From NCBI RefSeq assembly GCF_937616625.2, contig NC_065575.1, forward strand, positions 29,015,001-29,079,000: 64,000 bases of DNA. Direction: 5' to 3'. This DNA comes from Mercurialis annua (lineage: Eukaryota > Streptophyta > Magnoliopsida > Malpighiales > Euphorbiaceae). Below, piece by piece: positions 47,619 to 62,245 of this stretch (position 1 is the first letter of the stretch; every line of letters starts with the position of its first letter). A model generated the notes under the pieces. The model did no database searches and was not told the origin of the DNA. It worked only from the letters and a program-made list of their open reading frames with translations. Made by a program: the position numbers and the translations under genes.

Positions 47619-50600
47619 TACGAAACAAATCCGAACGTTTTACCTTTTTAGCAATTTAATCCAAACGTTTCACCTTTTTAGCAGTTTAAGCCAAACGTTC
47701 ACAAACGTTATAAAACAAATCCAAAAGTTTAAAACGTTACGAAACAAATCCAAATGTTTCACCTTTTTTGCAATTGAAGCCAAACGTTTATAAACGTTAC
47801 GAAACAAAACCAAACATTTAAAAAGTTTCGAAACAAATCCAAAAGTTTCACCTTTTTAGTAATTTAAGCCAAACATTTAAAAACGTTACAACACAAATCC
47901 AAACGTTTCACCTTTTTAGCGATTGAGGCCAACCGTTAAAAAAGTTACGAAACAAATCCAAGCGTTTAAAACCTTACGAAACAAATCCAAACGTTTCAGC
48001 TTTGAAGCAATTTAAGCCAAACGTTTACAAACGTTAAAAAACAAATCCAAACGTTTCACCTTTTTAGCGATTTCAGCCAAATGTGTACATACGTTACAAT
48101 ACAAATCCAAGAGTTTAAAACGTTACGAAACAAATCCAAACGTTTCACCTTTTTAGCGATTTAAGCCAAACGTTTACAAATGTTATACATAACAAAACCA
48201 AACGTTTACAAACGTCACGAAATAAATCCAAACGTTTCACCTTTTCACCGATTGAAACCATACGTTCACATACGTTACGAAACAAATCCAAACGTTTCAC
48301 CTTTTTAGCAATTTAAGCCAAACGTTTATAAACGTTACGAACTAAACTAAACATTTAAAAAGTTTCGAAACAAATCCAAATGTTTCACCTTTCTAGCGAT
48401 TTAAGCCAAACGTTTACAAACGTTACAAAAGAAATCCAAACGCTTCACCTTTTTTGCGATTGAAGCCTAGCGTTAAAAAAGATTCGAAACAAGTCCAAGC
48501 GTTTAAAACCTTACGAAACAAATCCAAACGTTTCACCTTTAAAGCAATTTAAGACAAACATTTACAAACGTTACAAAACAAATCAAAACATTTAACTTTT
48601 TTTTAGAGATTTCAGCCAAATGTTTACAAACGTTACAATACAAATCCAACCGCTTAAAACGTTACGAAACAAATCCAAACGTTTCACCTTTTTAGCGATT
48701 TAAGCCAAACGTTTATAAATGTTATACATAACAAAACCAAATGTTTACAAACGTCACGAAATAAATCCAAACGTTTCACCTTTTCACCGATTAAAGCGAA
48801 ACGTTCACAAACGTTACGAAACAAATGCAAACGTTTCACCTTTTTAGCAATTTAAGTCAAACGTTTACAAACATTATGAAAAAAATCCAAACGTTTCACC
48901 TTTTTAGAAATTTAAGCCAAATGTTTACAAACAATACAAAACAAATCCAAACGTTTCACCTTTTTAACGATTTAAGCCAAGCGTTTACAAACGTTACGAA
49001 ACAAATCCAAATGTTTCACCTTTTTAGCGATTGAAGGAAAATATTTACAAACGTTATGAAACAAAACTAAACGTGTAAAACGTCTCGAAACAAATCCAAA
49101 CATTTCACCTTTTTAGCAATTTAAGCCAAATGTTTACAAACGTTACAAAACAAATCCAAACGCCTTTTTAGCGATTTAAGCCAAATGTTTGCAAACGTTA
49201 CAAAACAAATTCAAGTGTTTAAAACGTTACGAAACAAATCCAAACGTTTCACCTTTTTAGCGAATTAAGCCAAACGTGTACAAACGTTACAAAACAAATC
49301 CAAATGTTTACAAACGTTACGAAACAAATCCAAACGTTTCATCTTTTTTGCTATTTAAGCCAAACGTTTACAAACGTTACAAAACAAAACCAAACGTTTC
49401 ACCTTTTTAGCAATTTAAGCCAAACGTTTACAAAAGTTGCGGAAAAAATCTAAATGTTTCCCCTTTTTAGCAATTTAAGTCAAACGTTTATAAACGTTAC
49501 GAAACAAATCCAAAACTTTCATCTTTTTAGCAATTTAAGTCAAACATTTACAAAAGTTACGAAACAAATCGAAACATTTCACCTTTTTAGCAATTTAAGC
49601 CAATCGTTAACAAACGTTACAAAACAAATCCAAACATTTCAACTTTTTGGCGATTTAAGCCAAACGTTTCAAAACAAATCCAAACGTTTAATATGTTACA
49701 AAAGAAATCCAAACGTTTCACCAACTTAGCCATTTAAGCCAAACATTTACAAATGTTACGAAACAAAACCAAACGTTTCCCAATGCCAAACGATTACAAA
49801 TGTTACAAACAAAATCCAAACATTTCACCCTTTAGCGATTTAAGCCAAATGTTTACAAACGTTAGAAAACAAATCCAAACATTTCACCTTTTTAGCAATT
49901 TAAGCCAAACGTTACGAAACAAATCCAAACGTTTCACCTTTTTAACGATTTAAGCCAAACGTTTAGAAACGTTACAAAACAAATCAGAATGTTTCACCTT
50001 TTTAGCGATTTAATCCAAACGTTTACAAAAATACGAAACAAATCCGAACGTTTTACCTTTTTAGCAATTTAATCCAAACGTTTCACCTTTTTAGCAGTTT
50101 AAGCCAAACGTTCACAAACGTTATAAAACAAATCCAAAAGTTTAAAACGTTACGAAACAAATCCAAATGTTTCACCTTTTTAGCAATTGAAGCCAAACGT
50201 TTATAAACGTTACGAAACAAAACCAAACATTTATAAAGTTTCGAAACAAATCCAAAAGTTTCACCTTTTTAGCAATTTAAGCCAAACATTTAAAAACGTT
50301 ACAACACAAATCCAAACGTTTCACCTTTTTAGCGATTGAAGCCAAGCGTTAAAAAAGGTACGAAACAAATCCAAGCGTTTAAAACCTTACGAAACAAATC
50401 CAAACTTTTCACCTTTAAAGAAATTTAAGCCAAACGTTTACAAACGTTACAAAATAAATCCAAACGTTTCACTTTTTTTAGCGATTTCAGCCAAATGTTT
50501 ACATACGTTACAATACAAATCCATAGCATTTAAAACGTTACGAAACAAATCCAAACGTTTCACCTTTTTAGCGATTTAAGCCAAACATTTACAAATGTTA

Positions 50601-53600
50601 TACATAACAAAACCAAACGTTTACAAACGTCACAAAATAAATCCAAATGTTTCACCTTTTCACCGATTGAAGCCAAACGTTACAAAACAAATCCAAACGT
50701 TTCACCTTTTTAGCAATTTAAGCCAAACATTTACAAATATTATGAAAAAAATCCAAACGTTTCACCTTTTTAGCAATTTAAGCCAAACGTTTACAAACAA
50801 TACAAAACAAATCCAAACGTTTCACCTTTTTAACGATTTAAGCCAAGCGTTTACAAACGCTACAAAATAAATCCAAATGTTTCACCTTTTTAGCGATTGA
50901 AGCCAAACATTTACAAACGTTATGAAACAAAACTAAACGTGTAAAACGTTTCGAAACAAATCCAAACGTTTCACCTTTTTAGCAATTTAAGCCAAACGTT
51001 TCACTTTTTTAGCGATTTAAGCCAAACGTTTACATACGTTACAAAACAAATCCAAACGCTTTTTTTGCGATTTAAGCCAAATGTTTGCAAACGTTACAAA
51101 ACAAATTCAAGTGTTTAAAACGTTACGAAACAAATCCAAACGTTTTACTTATTAGTGAATTAAGCCAAACGTGTACAAACGTTACAAAACAAATCCAAAT
51201 ATTTACAAACGTTACGAAACAAATCCAAACGTTTCACCTTTTCTGCTATTTAAGCCAAACGTTTACAAACGTTACGAAAGAAATCAAAACGTTTCACCTT
51301 TTTAGCAATTTAAGCCAAACGTTTACAAACGTTGCGGAACAAATCTAAACGTTTCACCTTTTTAGCAATTTAAGTCAAACATTTACAAACGTTACGAAAC
51401 AAATCCAAAACTTTCATCTTTTTAGCAATTGAAGTCAAACATTTACAAAAGTTACGATACAAATCCAAACATTTCACCTTTTTAGCAATTTAAGCCAATT
51501 GTTAACAAACGTTACAAAATAAATCCAAACATTTCAACTTTTTAGCGATTTAAGCCAAACGTTTCAAAACAAATCCAAACGTTTAAAATGTTACAAAAGA
51601 AATCCAAACGTTTCACCTACTTAGCGATTTAAGCCAAACAATTACAAATGTTACGAAACAAAACCAAACGTTTCCCAAAGCCAAATGATTACAAACGTTA
51701 CAAACAAAATCCAAACATTTCAACCTTTAGAGATTTAAGCCAAATATTTAAAAACGTTACAAAACAAATCCAAACGTTTCACCTTTTTAGCAATTTAAGC
51801 CAAACGTTTATAAACGTTACGAAACAAAACCAAACATTTAAAAAGTTTCGAAACAAATCCAAACGTTTCACCTTTTTAGTGACTTAAGCCAAACATTTAC
51901 AAACGTTACAAAACAAATCCAAACATTTCACCTTTTTAGCAATTTAAGCCAAACGTTTCCAAACAAATCCAAACGTTTAAAATGTTACAAAAGAAATCCA
52001 AACGTTTCACCTACTTAGCGATTTAAGCCAAACATTTACAAATGTTACGAAATAAAACAAAACGTTTCCCAAAGCCAAACGATTACAAACGTTACAAACA
52101 AAATCCAAACATTTACCATTTTAGCGATTTAAGCCAAATGTTTACAAACGTTGCAAAAAAAATCCAAACATTTCACCTTTTAGCGATTTAAGCCAAATGT
52201 TTACAAACGTTACAAAACAAATCCAAACGTTTCACCTTTTTATCAATTTAAGCCAAACGTTAACAAACGTTACAAAACAAATCCAAACGTTTCACCTTTT
52301 TAACGATTTAAGCCAAACGTTTACAAACGTTACAAAACAAATCCAAATGTTTCACCTTTTTAGCGATTTAAGCCAAACGTTTACAAACGTTACGAAACAA
52401 ATCCGAACATTTTACCTTTTTAGCAATTTAATCCAAACGTTTCACCTTTCTAGCAGTTCAAGCCAAACGTTTACAAACGTTATAAAACAAATCCAAACGT
52501 TTAAAACGTTATGAAACAAATCCAAACGTTTCATCTTTTTAGAAATTTAAGCCAAACGTTTATAAACGTTACGAAACAAAACCAAACATTTAAAAAGTTT
52601 CGAAATAAATCCAAACGTTTCACCTTTTTAGCGACTTAAGCCAAACATTTACAAACGTTACAAAACAAATCCAAACATTTCACCTTTTTAGCGATTGAAG
52701 CCAACCGTTAAAAAAGTTACGAAATAAATCCAAGCATTTAAAACCTTACGAAACAAATCCAAACGTTTCAGCTTTAAAGCAATTTAAGCCAAACGTTTAC
52801 AAACATTACAAAACAAATCCAAACGTTTCGCTTTTTTAGCGATTTAAGCCAAATGTTTACATAGGTTACAATACAAATTCAAGCGTTTAAAACGTTACGA
52901 AACAAATCCAAACGTTTCACCTTTTTAGCGATTTAAGCCAAACGTTTACAAACATTATACATAACAAAACCAAAACGTTTACAAACGTCACGAAATAAAT
53001 CCAAACATTTCACCTTTTCACCGATTGAAGCCAAACGTTCACATACGTTACGAAGCAAATCCAAACGTTTCACCTTTTTAGAAATTTAAGCCAAACGTTT
53101 ATAAACGTTACGAAACTAAACCAAACATTTAAAAAGTTTCGAAACAAATCCAAACGTTTCACCTTTCTAGCGATTTAAGCCAAACGTTTACAAACGTTAC
53201 AAAAGAAATCCAAACATTTCACCTTTTTTGCAATTGAAGCCAAGCGTTAAAAAAGATACGAAACAAATCCAAGCGTTTAAAACCTTACGAAACAAATCCA
53301 AACGTTTTACCTTTAAAGCAATTTAAGACAAACGTTTACAAACGTTAGAAAACAAATCCAAACGTTTCACTTTTTTAGAGATTTCAGCCAAATCTTTACA
53401 AACGTTACAATACAAATCCAATCGTTTAAAACGTTACGAAACAAATCCAAACGTTTCACCTTTTTAGCGATTCAAGCCAAACGTTTACAAATGTTATACA
53501 TGACAAAACCAAACGTTTACAAACGTCACGAAATAAATCCAAACGTTTCACCTTTTCACCGATTAAAGCCAAACGTTCACAAACGTTACGAAACAAATGC

Positions 53601-54932
53601 AAACGTTTCACCTTTTTAGCAATTTAAGCCAAACGTTTACAAACATTATGAAAAAAATCCAAACGTTTCACCTTTTTAGAAATTTAAGCCAAATGTTTAC
53701 AAACAATACAAAACAAATCCAAACGTTTCACCTTTTTAACGATTTAAGCCAAGCGTTTACAAACGTTACGAAACAAATCCAAATGTTTCACCTTTTTAGC
53801 GATTGAAGCCAAATATTTACAAACGTTATGAAACAAAACTAAACGTGTAAAACGTTTCGAAACAAATCCAAACATTTCACCTTTTTAGCAATTTAAGCCA
53901 AACGTTTACAAACGTTACAAAACAAATCCAAACGCTTTTTTAGCAATTTAAGCCAAATATTTGCAAACGTTACAAAACAAATTCAAGTGTTTAAAACTTT
54001 ACGAAACAAATCCAAACGTTTCACCTTTTTAGCGAATTAAGCCAAACGTGTACAAACGTTACAAAACAAATCCAAATGTTTGCAAACGTTACGAAACAAA
54101 TCCAAACGTTTTACCTTTTTTGCTATTTAAGCCAAACGTTTGCAAACGTTACAAAACAAAACCAAACGTTTCGCCTTTTTAGCAATTTAAGCCAAACGTT
54201 TACAAACGTTGCGGAACAAATCTAAACGTTTCCCCTTTTTAGCAATATAAGTCAAACGTTTACAAACGTTACGAAACAAATCCAAAACTTTCATCTTTTT
54301 AGCAATTTAAGTCAAACATTTATAAAAGTTACGAAACAAATCCAAACATTTCACCTTTCTAGCAATTTAAGCCAATCGTTAACAAACGTTACAAAACAAA
54401 TCAAAACATTTCAACTTTTTAGCGATTTAAGCCAAACGTTTCAAAACAAATCCAAACGTTTAAAATGTTACAAAAGAAATGCAAACGTTTCACCTACTTA
54501 GCGATTTAAGCCAAACATTTACAAATGTTACGAAACAAAACCAAACGTTTCCCAAAGCCAAACGATTACAAACATTACAAACAAAATCCAAACATTTCAC
54601 CCTTTAGCGATTTAAGCCAAATGTTTACAAACGTTAAAAAACAAATCCAAACGTTTCACCTTTTTAGCAATTTAAGCCAAACGTTAACAAACGTTACGAA
54701 ACAAATCCAAACGTTTCAACTTTTTAACGATTTAAGCCAAACGTTTAGAAACGTTACAAAACAAATCAGAATGTTTCACCTTTTTAGCGATTTAATCCAA
54801 ACGTTTACAAACATTACGAAACAAATCCGAACGTTTTACCTTTTTAGCAATTTAATCCAAACGTTTCACTTTTTAGCAGTTTAAGCCAAACGTTCACAAA
54901 CGTTATAAAACAAATCCAAACGTTTAAAATGT
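47619..54932 (+). repeat. 7.3-kb higher-order repeat unit, copy B
   Basis: This is a 7,314-bp unit, one base shorter than copy A through a T-run change (eight T at about 43745 against seven T at about 51060). A patch near 51276-51290 (GAAAGAAATCAAAAC) differs from copies A and C, which agree with each other there. Elsewhere copies B and C agree against A (near 52347 and 52404), so the variants are mosaic. Confidence 0.93.
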
Positions 54933-57900
54933 TACGAAACAAATCCAAACGTTTTACCTTTTTAGCAATTTAATCCAAACGTTTCACCTTTTTAGCAGTT
55001 TAAGCCAAACGTTCACAAACGTTATAAAACAAATCCAAAAGTTTAAAACGTTACGAAACAAATCCAAATGTTTCACCTTTTTTGCAATTGAAGCCAAACG
55101 TTTATAAACGTTACGAAACAAAACCAAACATTTAAAAAGTTTCGAAACAAATCCAAAAGTTTCACCTTTTTAGTAATTTAAGCCAAACATTTAAAAACGT
55201 TACAACACAAATCCAAACGTTTCACCTTTTTAGCGATTGAGGCCAACCGTTAAAAAAGTTACGAAACAAATCCAAGCGTTTAAAACCTTACGAAACAAAT
55301 CCAAACGTTTCAGCTTTGAAGCAATTTAAGCCAAACGTTTACAAACGTTAAAAAACAAATCCAAACGTTTCACCTTTTTAGCGATTTCAGCCAAATGTGT
55401 ACATACGTTACAATACAAATCCAAGAGTTTAAAACGTTACGAAACAAATCCAAACGTTTCACCTTTTTAGCGATTTAAGCCAAACGTTTACAAATGTTAT
55501 ACATAACAAAACCAAACGTTTACAAACGTCACGAAATAAATCCAAACGTTTCACCTTTTCACCGATTGAAACCATACGTTCACATACGTTACGAAACAAA
55601 TCCAAACGTTTCACCTTTTTAGCAATTTAAGCCAAACGTTTATAAACGTTACGAACTAAACTAAACATTTAAAAAGTTTCGAAACAAATCCAAATGTTTC
55701 ACCTTTCTAGCGATTTAAGCCAAACGTTTACAAACGTTACAAAAGAAATCCAAACGCTTCACCTTTTTTGCGATTGAAGCCAAGCGTTAAAAAAGATTCG
55801 AAACAAGTCCAAGCGTTTAAAACCTTACGAAACAAATCCAAACGTTTCACCTTTAAAGCAATTTAAGACAAACATTTACAAACGTTACAAAACAAATCAA
55901 AACATTTAACTTTTTTTTAGAGATTTCAGCCAAATGTTTACAAACGTTACAATACAAATCCAACCGCTTAAAACGTTACGAAACAAATCCAAACGTTTCA
56001 CCTTTTTAGCGATTTAAGCCAAACGTTTATAAATGTTATACATAACAAAACCAAATGTTTACAAACGTCACGAAATAAATCCAAACGTTTCACCTTTTCA
56101 CCGATTAAAGCGAAACGTTCACAAACGTTACGAAACAAATGCAAACGTTTCACCTTTTTAGCAATTTAAGTCAAACGTTTACAAACATTATGAAAAAAAT
56201 CCAAACGTTTCACCTTTTTAGAAATTTAAGCCAAATGTTTACAAACAATACAAAACAAATCCAAACGTTTCACCTTTTTAACGATTTAAGCCAAGCGTTT
56301 ACAAACGTTACGAAACAAATCCAAATGTTTCACCTTTTTAGCGATTGAAGGAAAATATTTACAAACGTTATGAAACAAAACTAAACGTGTAAAACGTCTC
56401 GAAACAAATCCAAACATTTCACCTTTTTAGCAATTTAAGCCAAATGTTTACAAACGTTACAAAACAAATCCAAACGCCTTTTTAGCGATTTAAGCCAAAT
56501 GTTTGCAAACGTTACAAAACAAATTCAAGTGTTTAAAACGTTACGAAACAAATCCAAACGTTTCACCTTTTTAGCGAATTAAGCCAAACGTGTACAAACG
56601 TTAAAAAACAAATCCAAATGTTTACAAACGTTACGAAACAAATCCAAACGTTTCATCTTTTTTGCTATTTAAGCCAAACGTTTACAAACGTTACAAAACA
56701 AAACCAAACGTTTCACCTTTTTAGCAATTTAAGCCAAACGTTTACAAAAGTTGCGGAAAAAATCTAAATGTTTCCCCTTTTTAGCAATTTAAGTCAAACG
56801 TTTATAAACGTTACGAAACAAATCCAAAACTTTCATCTTTTTAGCAATTTAAGTCAAACATTTACAAAAGTTACGAAACAAATCGAAACATTTCACCTTT
56901 TTAGCAATTTAAGCCAATCGTTAACAAACGTTACAAAACAAATCCAAACATTTCAACTTTTTGGCGATTTAAGCCAAACGTTTCAAAACAAATCCAAACG
57001 TTTAATATGTTACAAAAGAAATCCAAACGTTTCACCAACTTAGCCATTTAAGCCAAACATTTACAAATGTTACGAAACAAAACCAAACGTTTCCCAATGC
57101 CAAACGATTACAAATGTTACAAACAAAATCCAAACATTTCACCCTTTAGCGATTTAAGCCAAATGTTTACAAACGTTAGAAAACAAATCCAAACATTTCA
57201 CCTTTTTAGCAATTTAAGCCAAACGTTACGAAACAAATCCAAACGTTTCACCTTTTTAACGATTTAAGCCAAACGTTTACAAACGTTACAAAACAAATCC
57301 GAATGTTTCACCTTTTTAGCGATTTAATCCAAACGTTTACAAAAATACGAAACAAATCCGAACGTTTTACCTTTTTAGCAATTTAATCCAAACGTTTCAC
57401 CTTTTTAGCAGTTTAAGCCAAACGTTCACAAACGTTATAAAACAAATCCAAAAGTTTAAAACGTTACGAAACAAATCCAAATGTTTCACCTTTTTAGCAA
57501 TTGAAGCCAAACGTTTATAAACGTTACGAAACAAAACCAAACATTTATAAAGTTTCGAAACAAATCCAAAAGTTTCACCTTTTTAGCAATTTAAGCCAAA
57601 CATTTAAAAACGTTACAACACAAATCCAAACGTTTCACCTTTTTAGCGATTGAAGCCAAGCGTTAAAAAAGGTACGAAACAAATCCAAGCGTTTAAAACC
57701 TTACGAAACAAATCCAAACTTTTCACCTTTAAAGAAATTTAAGCCAAACGTTTACAAACGTTACAAAATAAATCCAAACGTTTCACTTTTTTAGCGATTT
57801 CAGCCAAATGTTTACATACGTTACAATACAAATCCATAGCGTTTAAAACGTTACGAAACAAATCCAAACGTTTCACCTTTTTAGCGATTTAAGCCAAACA

Positions 57901-60900
57901 TTTACAAATGTTATACATAACAAAACCAAACGTTTACAAACGTCACAAAATAAATCCAAATGTTTCACCTTTTCACCGATTGAAGCCAAACGTTACAAAA
58001 CAAATCCAAACGTTTCACCTTTTTAGCAATTTAAGCCAAACATTTACAAATATTATGAAAAAAATCCAAACGTTTCACCTTTTTAGCAATTTAAGCCAAA
58101 CGTTTACAAACAATACAAAACAAATCCAAACGTTTCACCTTTTTAACGATTTAAGCCAAGCGTTTACAAACGCTACAAAATAAATCCAAATGTTTCACCT
58201 TTTTAGCGATTGAAGCCAAACATTTACAAACGTTATGAAACAAAACTAAACGTGTAAAACGTTTCGAAACAAATCCAAACGTTTCACCTTTTTAGCAATT
58301 TAAGCCAAACGTTTCACTTTTTTAGCGATTTAAGCCAAACGTTTACATACGTTACAAAACAAATCCAAACGCTTTTTTTGCGATTTAAGCCAAATGTTTG
58401 CAAACGTTACAAAACAAATTCAAGTGTTTAAAACGTTACGAAACAAATCCAAACGTTTTACTTATTAGTGAATTAAGCCAAACGTGTACAAACGTTACAA
58501 AACAAATCCAAATATTTACAAACGTTACGAAACAAATCCAAACGTTTCACCTTTTCTGCTATTTAAGCCAAACGTTTACAAACGTTACGAAACAAAACCA
58601 AACGTTTCACCTTTTTAGCAATTTAAGCCAAACGTTTACAAACGTTGCGGAACAAATCTAAACGTTTCACCTTTTTAGCAATTTAAGTCAAACATTTACA
58701 AACGTTACGAAACAAATCCAAAACTTTCATCTTTTTAGCAATTGAAGTCAAACATTTACAAAAGTTACGATACAAATCCAAACATTTCACCTTTTTAGCA
58801 ATTTAAGCCAATTGTTAACAAACGTTACAAAATAAATCCAAACATTTCAACTTTTTAGCGATTTAAGCCAAACGTTTCAAAACAAATCCAAACGTTTAAA
58901 ATGTTACAAAAGAAATCCAAACGTTTCACCTACTTAGCGATTTAAGCCAAACAATTACAAATGTTACGAAACAAAACCAAACGTTTCCCAAAGCCAAATG
59001 ATTACAAACGTTACAAACAAAATCCAAACATTTCAACCTTTAGAGATTTAAGCCAAATATTTAAAAACGTTACAAAACAAATCCAAACGTTTCACCTTTT
59101 TAGCAATTTAAGCCAAACGTTTATAAACGTTACGAAACAAAACCAAACATTTAAAAAGTTTCGAAACAAATCCAAACGTTTCACCTTTTTAGTGACTTAA
59201 GCCAAACATTTACAAACGTTACAAAACAAATCCAAACATTTCACCTTTTTAGCAATTTAAGCCAAACGTTTCCAAACAAATCCAAACGTTTAAAATGTTA
59301 CAAAAGAAATCCAAACGTTTCACCTACTTAGCGATTTAAGCCAAACATTTACAAATGTTACGAAATAAAACAAAACGTTTCCCAAAGCCAAACGATTACA
59401 AACGTTACAAACAAAATCCAAACATTTACCATTTTAGCGATTTAAGCCAAATGTTTACAAACGTTGCAAAAAAAATCCAAACATTTCACCTTTTAGCGAT
59501 TTAAGCCAAATGTTTACAAACGTTACAAAACAAATCCAAACGTTTCACCTTTTTATCAATTTAAGCCAAACGTTTACAAACGTTACAAAACAAATCCAAA
59601 CGTTTCACCTTTTTAACGATTTAAGCCAAACGTTTACAAACGTTACAAAACAAATCCAAATGTTTCACCTTTTTAGCGATTTAAGCCAAACGTTTACAAA
59701 CGTTACGAAACAAATCCGAACATTTTACCTTTTTAGCAATTTAATCCAAACGTTTCACCTTTCTAGCAGTTCAAGCCAAACGTTTACAAACGTTATAAAA
59801 CAAATCCAAACGTTTAAAACGTTATGAAACAAATCCAAACGTTTCATCTTTTTAGAAATTTAAGCCAAACGTTTATAAACGTTACGAAACAAAACCAAAC
59901 ATTTAAAAAGTTTCGAAATAAATCCAAACGTTTCACCTTTTTAGCGACTTAAGCCAAACATTTACAAACGTTACAAAACAAATCCAAACATTTCACCTTT
60001 TTAGCGATTGAAGCCAACCGTTAAAAAAGTTACGAAATAAATCCAAGCATTTAAAACCTTACGAAACAAATCCAAACGTTTCAGCTTTAAAGCAATTTAA
60101 GCCAAACGTTTACAAACATTACAAAACAAATCCAAACGTTTCGCTTTTTTAGCGATTTCAGCCAAATGTTTACATAGGTTACAATACAAATTCAAGCGTT
60201 TAAAACGTTACGAAACAAATCCAAACGTTTCACCTTTTTAGCGATTTAAGCCAAACGTCTACAAACATTATACATAACAAAACCAAAACGTTTACAAACG
60301 TCACGAAATAAATCCAAACATTTCACCTTTTCACCGATTGAAGCCAAACGTTCACATACGTTACGAAGCAAATCCAAACGTTTCACCTTTTTAGAAATTT
60401 AAGCCAAACGTTTATAAACGTTACGAAACTAAACCAAACATTTAAAAAGTTTCGAAACAAATCCAAACGTTTCACCTTTCTAGCGATTTAAGCCAAACGT
60501 TTACAAACGTTACAAAAGAAATCCAAACATTTCACCTTTTTTGCAATTGAAGCCAAGCGTTAAAAAAGATACGAAACAAATCCAAGCGTTTAAAACCTTA
60601 CGAAACAAATCCAAACGTTTTACCTTTAAAGCAATTTAAGACAAACGTTTACAAACGTTAGAAAACAAATCCAAACGTTTCACTTTTTTAGAGATTTCAG
60701 CCAAATCTTTACAAACGTTACAATACAAATCCAATCGTTTAAAACGTTACGAAACAAATCCAAACGTTTCACCTTTTTAGCGATTCAAGCCAAACGTTTA
60801 CAAATGTTATACATGACAAAACCAAACGTTTACAAACGTCACGAAATAAATCCAAACGTTTCACCTTTTCACCGATTAAAGCCAAACGTTCACAAACGTT

Positions 60901-62245
60901 ACGAAACAAATGCAAACGTTTCACCTTTTTAGCAATTTAAGCCAAACGTTTACAAACATTATGAAAAAAATCCAAACGTTTCACCTTTTTAGAAATTTAA
61001 GCCAAATGTTTACAAACAATACAAAACAAATCCAAACGTTTCACCTTTTTAACGATTTAAGCCAAGCGTTTACAAACGTTACGAAACAAATCCAAATGTT
61101 TCACCTTTTTAGCGATTGAAGCCAAATATTTACAAACGTTATGAAACAAAACTAAACGTGTAAAACGTTTCGAAACAAATCCAAACATTTCACCTTTTTA
61201 GCAATTTAAGCCAAACGTTTACAAACGTTACAAAACAAATCCAAACGCTTTTTTAGCAATTTAAGCCAAATATTTGCAAACGTTACAAAACAAATTCAAG
61301 TGTTTAAAACTTTACGAAACAAATCCAAACGTTTCACCTTTTTAGCGAATTAAGCCAAACGTGTACAAACGTTACAAAACAAATCCAAATGTTTGCAAAC
61401 GTTACGAAACAAATCCAAACGTTTTACCTTTTTTGCTATTTAAGCCAAACGTTTGCAAACGTTACAAAACAAAACCAAACGTTTCGCCTTTTTAGCAATT
61501 TAAGCCAAACGTTTACAAACGTTGCGGAACAAATCTAAACGTTTCCCCTTTTTAGCAATTTAAGTCAAACGTTTACAAACGTTACGAAACAAATCCAAAA
61601 CTTTCATCTTTTTAGCAATTTAAGTCAAACATTTATAAAAGTTACGAAACAAATCCAAACATTTCACCTTTCTAGCAATTTAAGCCAATCGTTAACAAAC
61701 GTTACAAAACAAATCAAAACATTTCAACTTTTTAGCGATTTAAGCCAAACGTTTCAAAACAAATCCAAACGTTTAAAATGTTACAAAAGAAATGCAAACG
61801 TTTCACCTACTTAGCGATTTAAGCCAAACATTTACAAATGTTACGAAACAAAACCAAACGTTTCCCAAAGCCAAACGATTACAAACATTACAAACAAAAT
61901 CCAAACATTTCACCCTTTAGCGATTTAAGCCAAATGTTTACAAACGTTAAAAAACAAATCCAAACGTTTCACCTTTTTAGCAATTTAAGCCAAACGTTAA
62001 CAAACGTTACGAAACAAATCCAAACGTTTCAACTTTTTAACGATTTAAGCCAAACGTTTAGAAACGTTACAAAACAAATCAGAATGTTTCACCTTTTTAG
62101 CGATTTAATCCAAACGTTTACAAACATTACGAAACAAATCCGAACGTTTTACCTTTTTAGCAATTTAATCCAAACGTTTCACTTTTTAGCAGTTTAAGCC
62201 AAACGTTCACAAACGTTATAAAACAAATCCAAACGTTTAAAATGT
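54933..62245 (+). repeat. 7.3-kb higher-order repeat unit, copy C
   Basis: This is a 7,313-bp unit, again one base shorter (a T run at about 57785). It carries private changes, such as TTTACAAACG for TTAACAAACG at about 59572. Landmark frames recur at 56139, 56768, 57067, 57908, 58398, 58961, 59510, 60910 and 61838. After 62245 the expected next unit does not begin. Confidence 0.93.
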
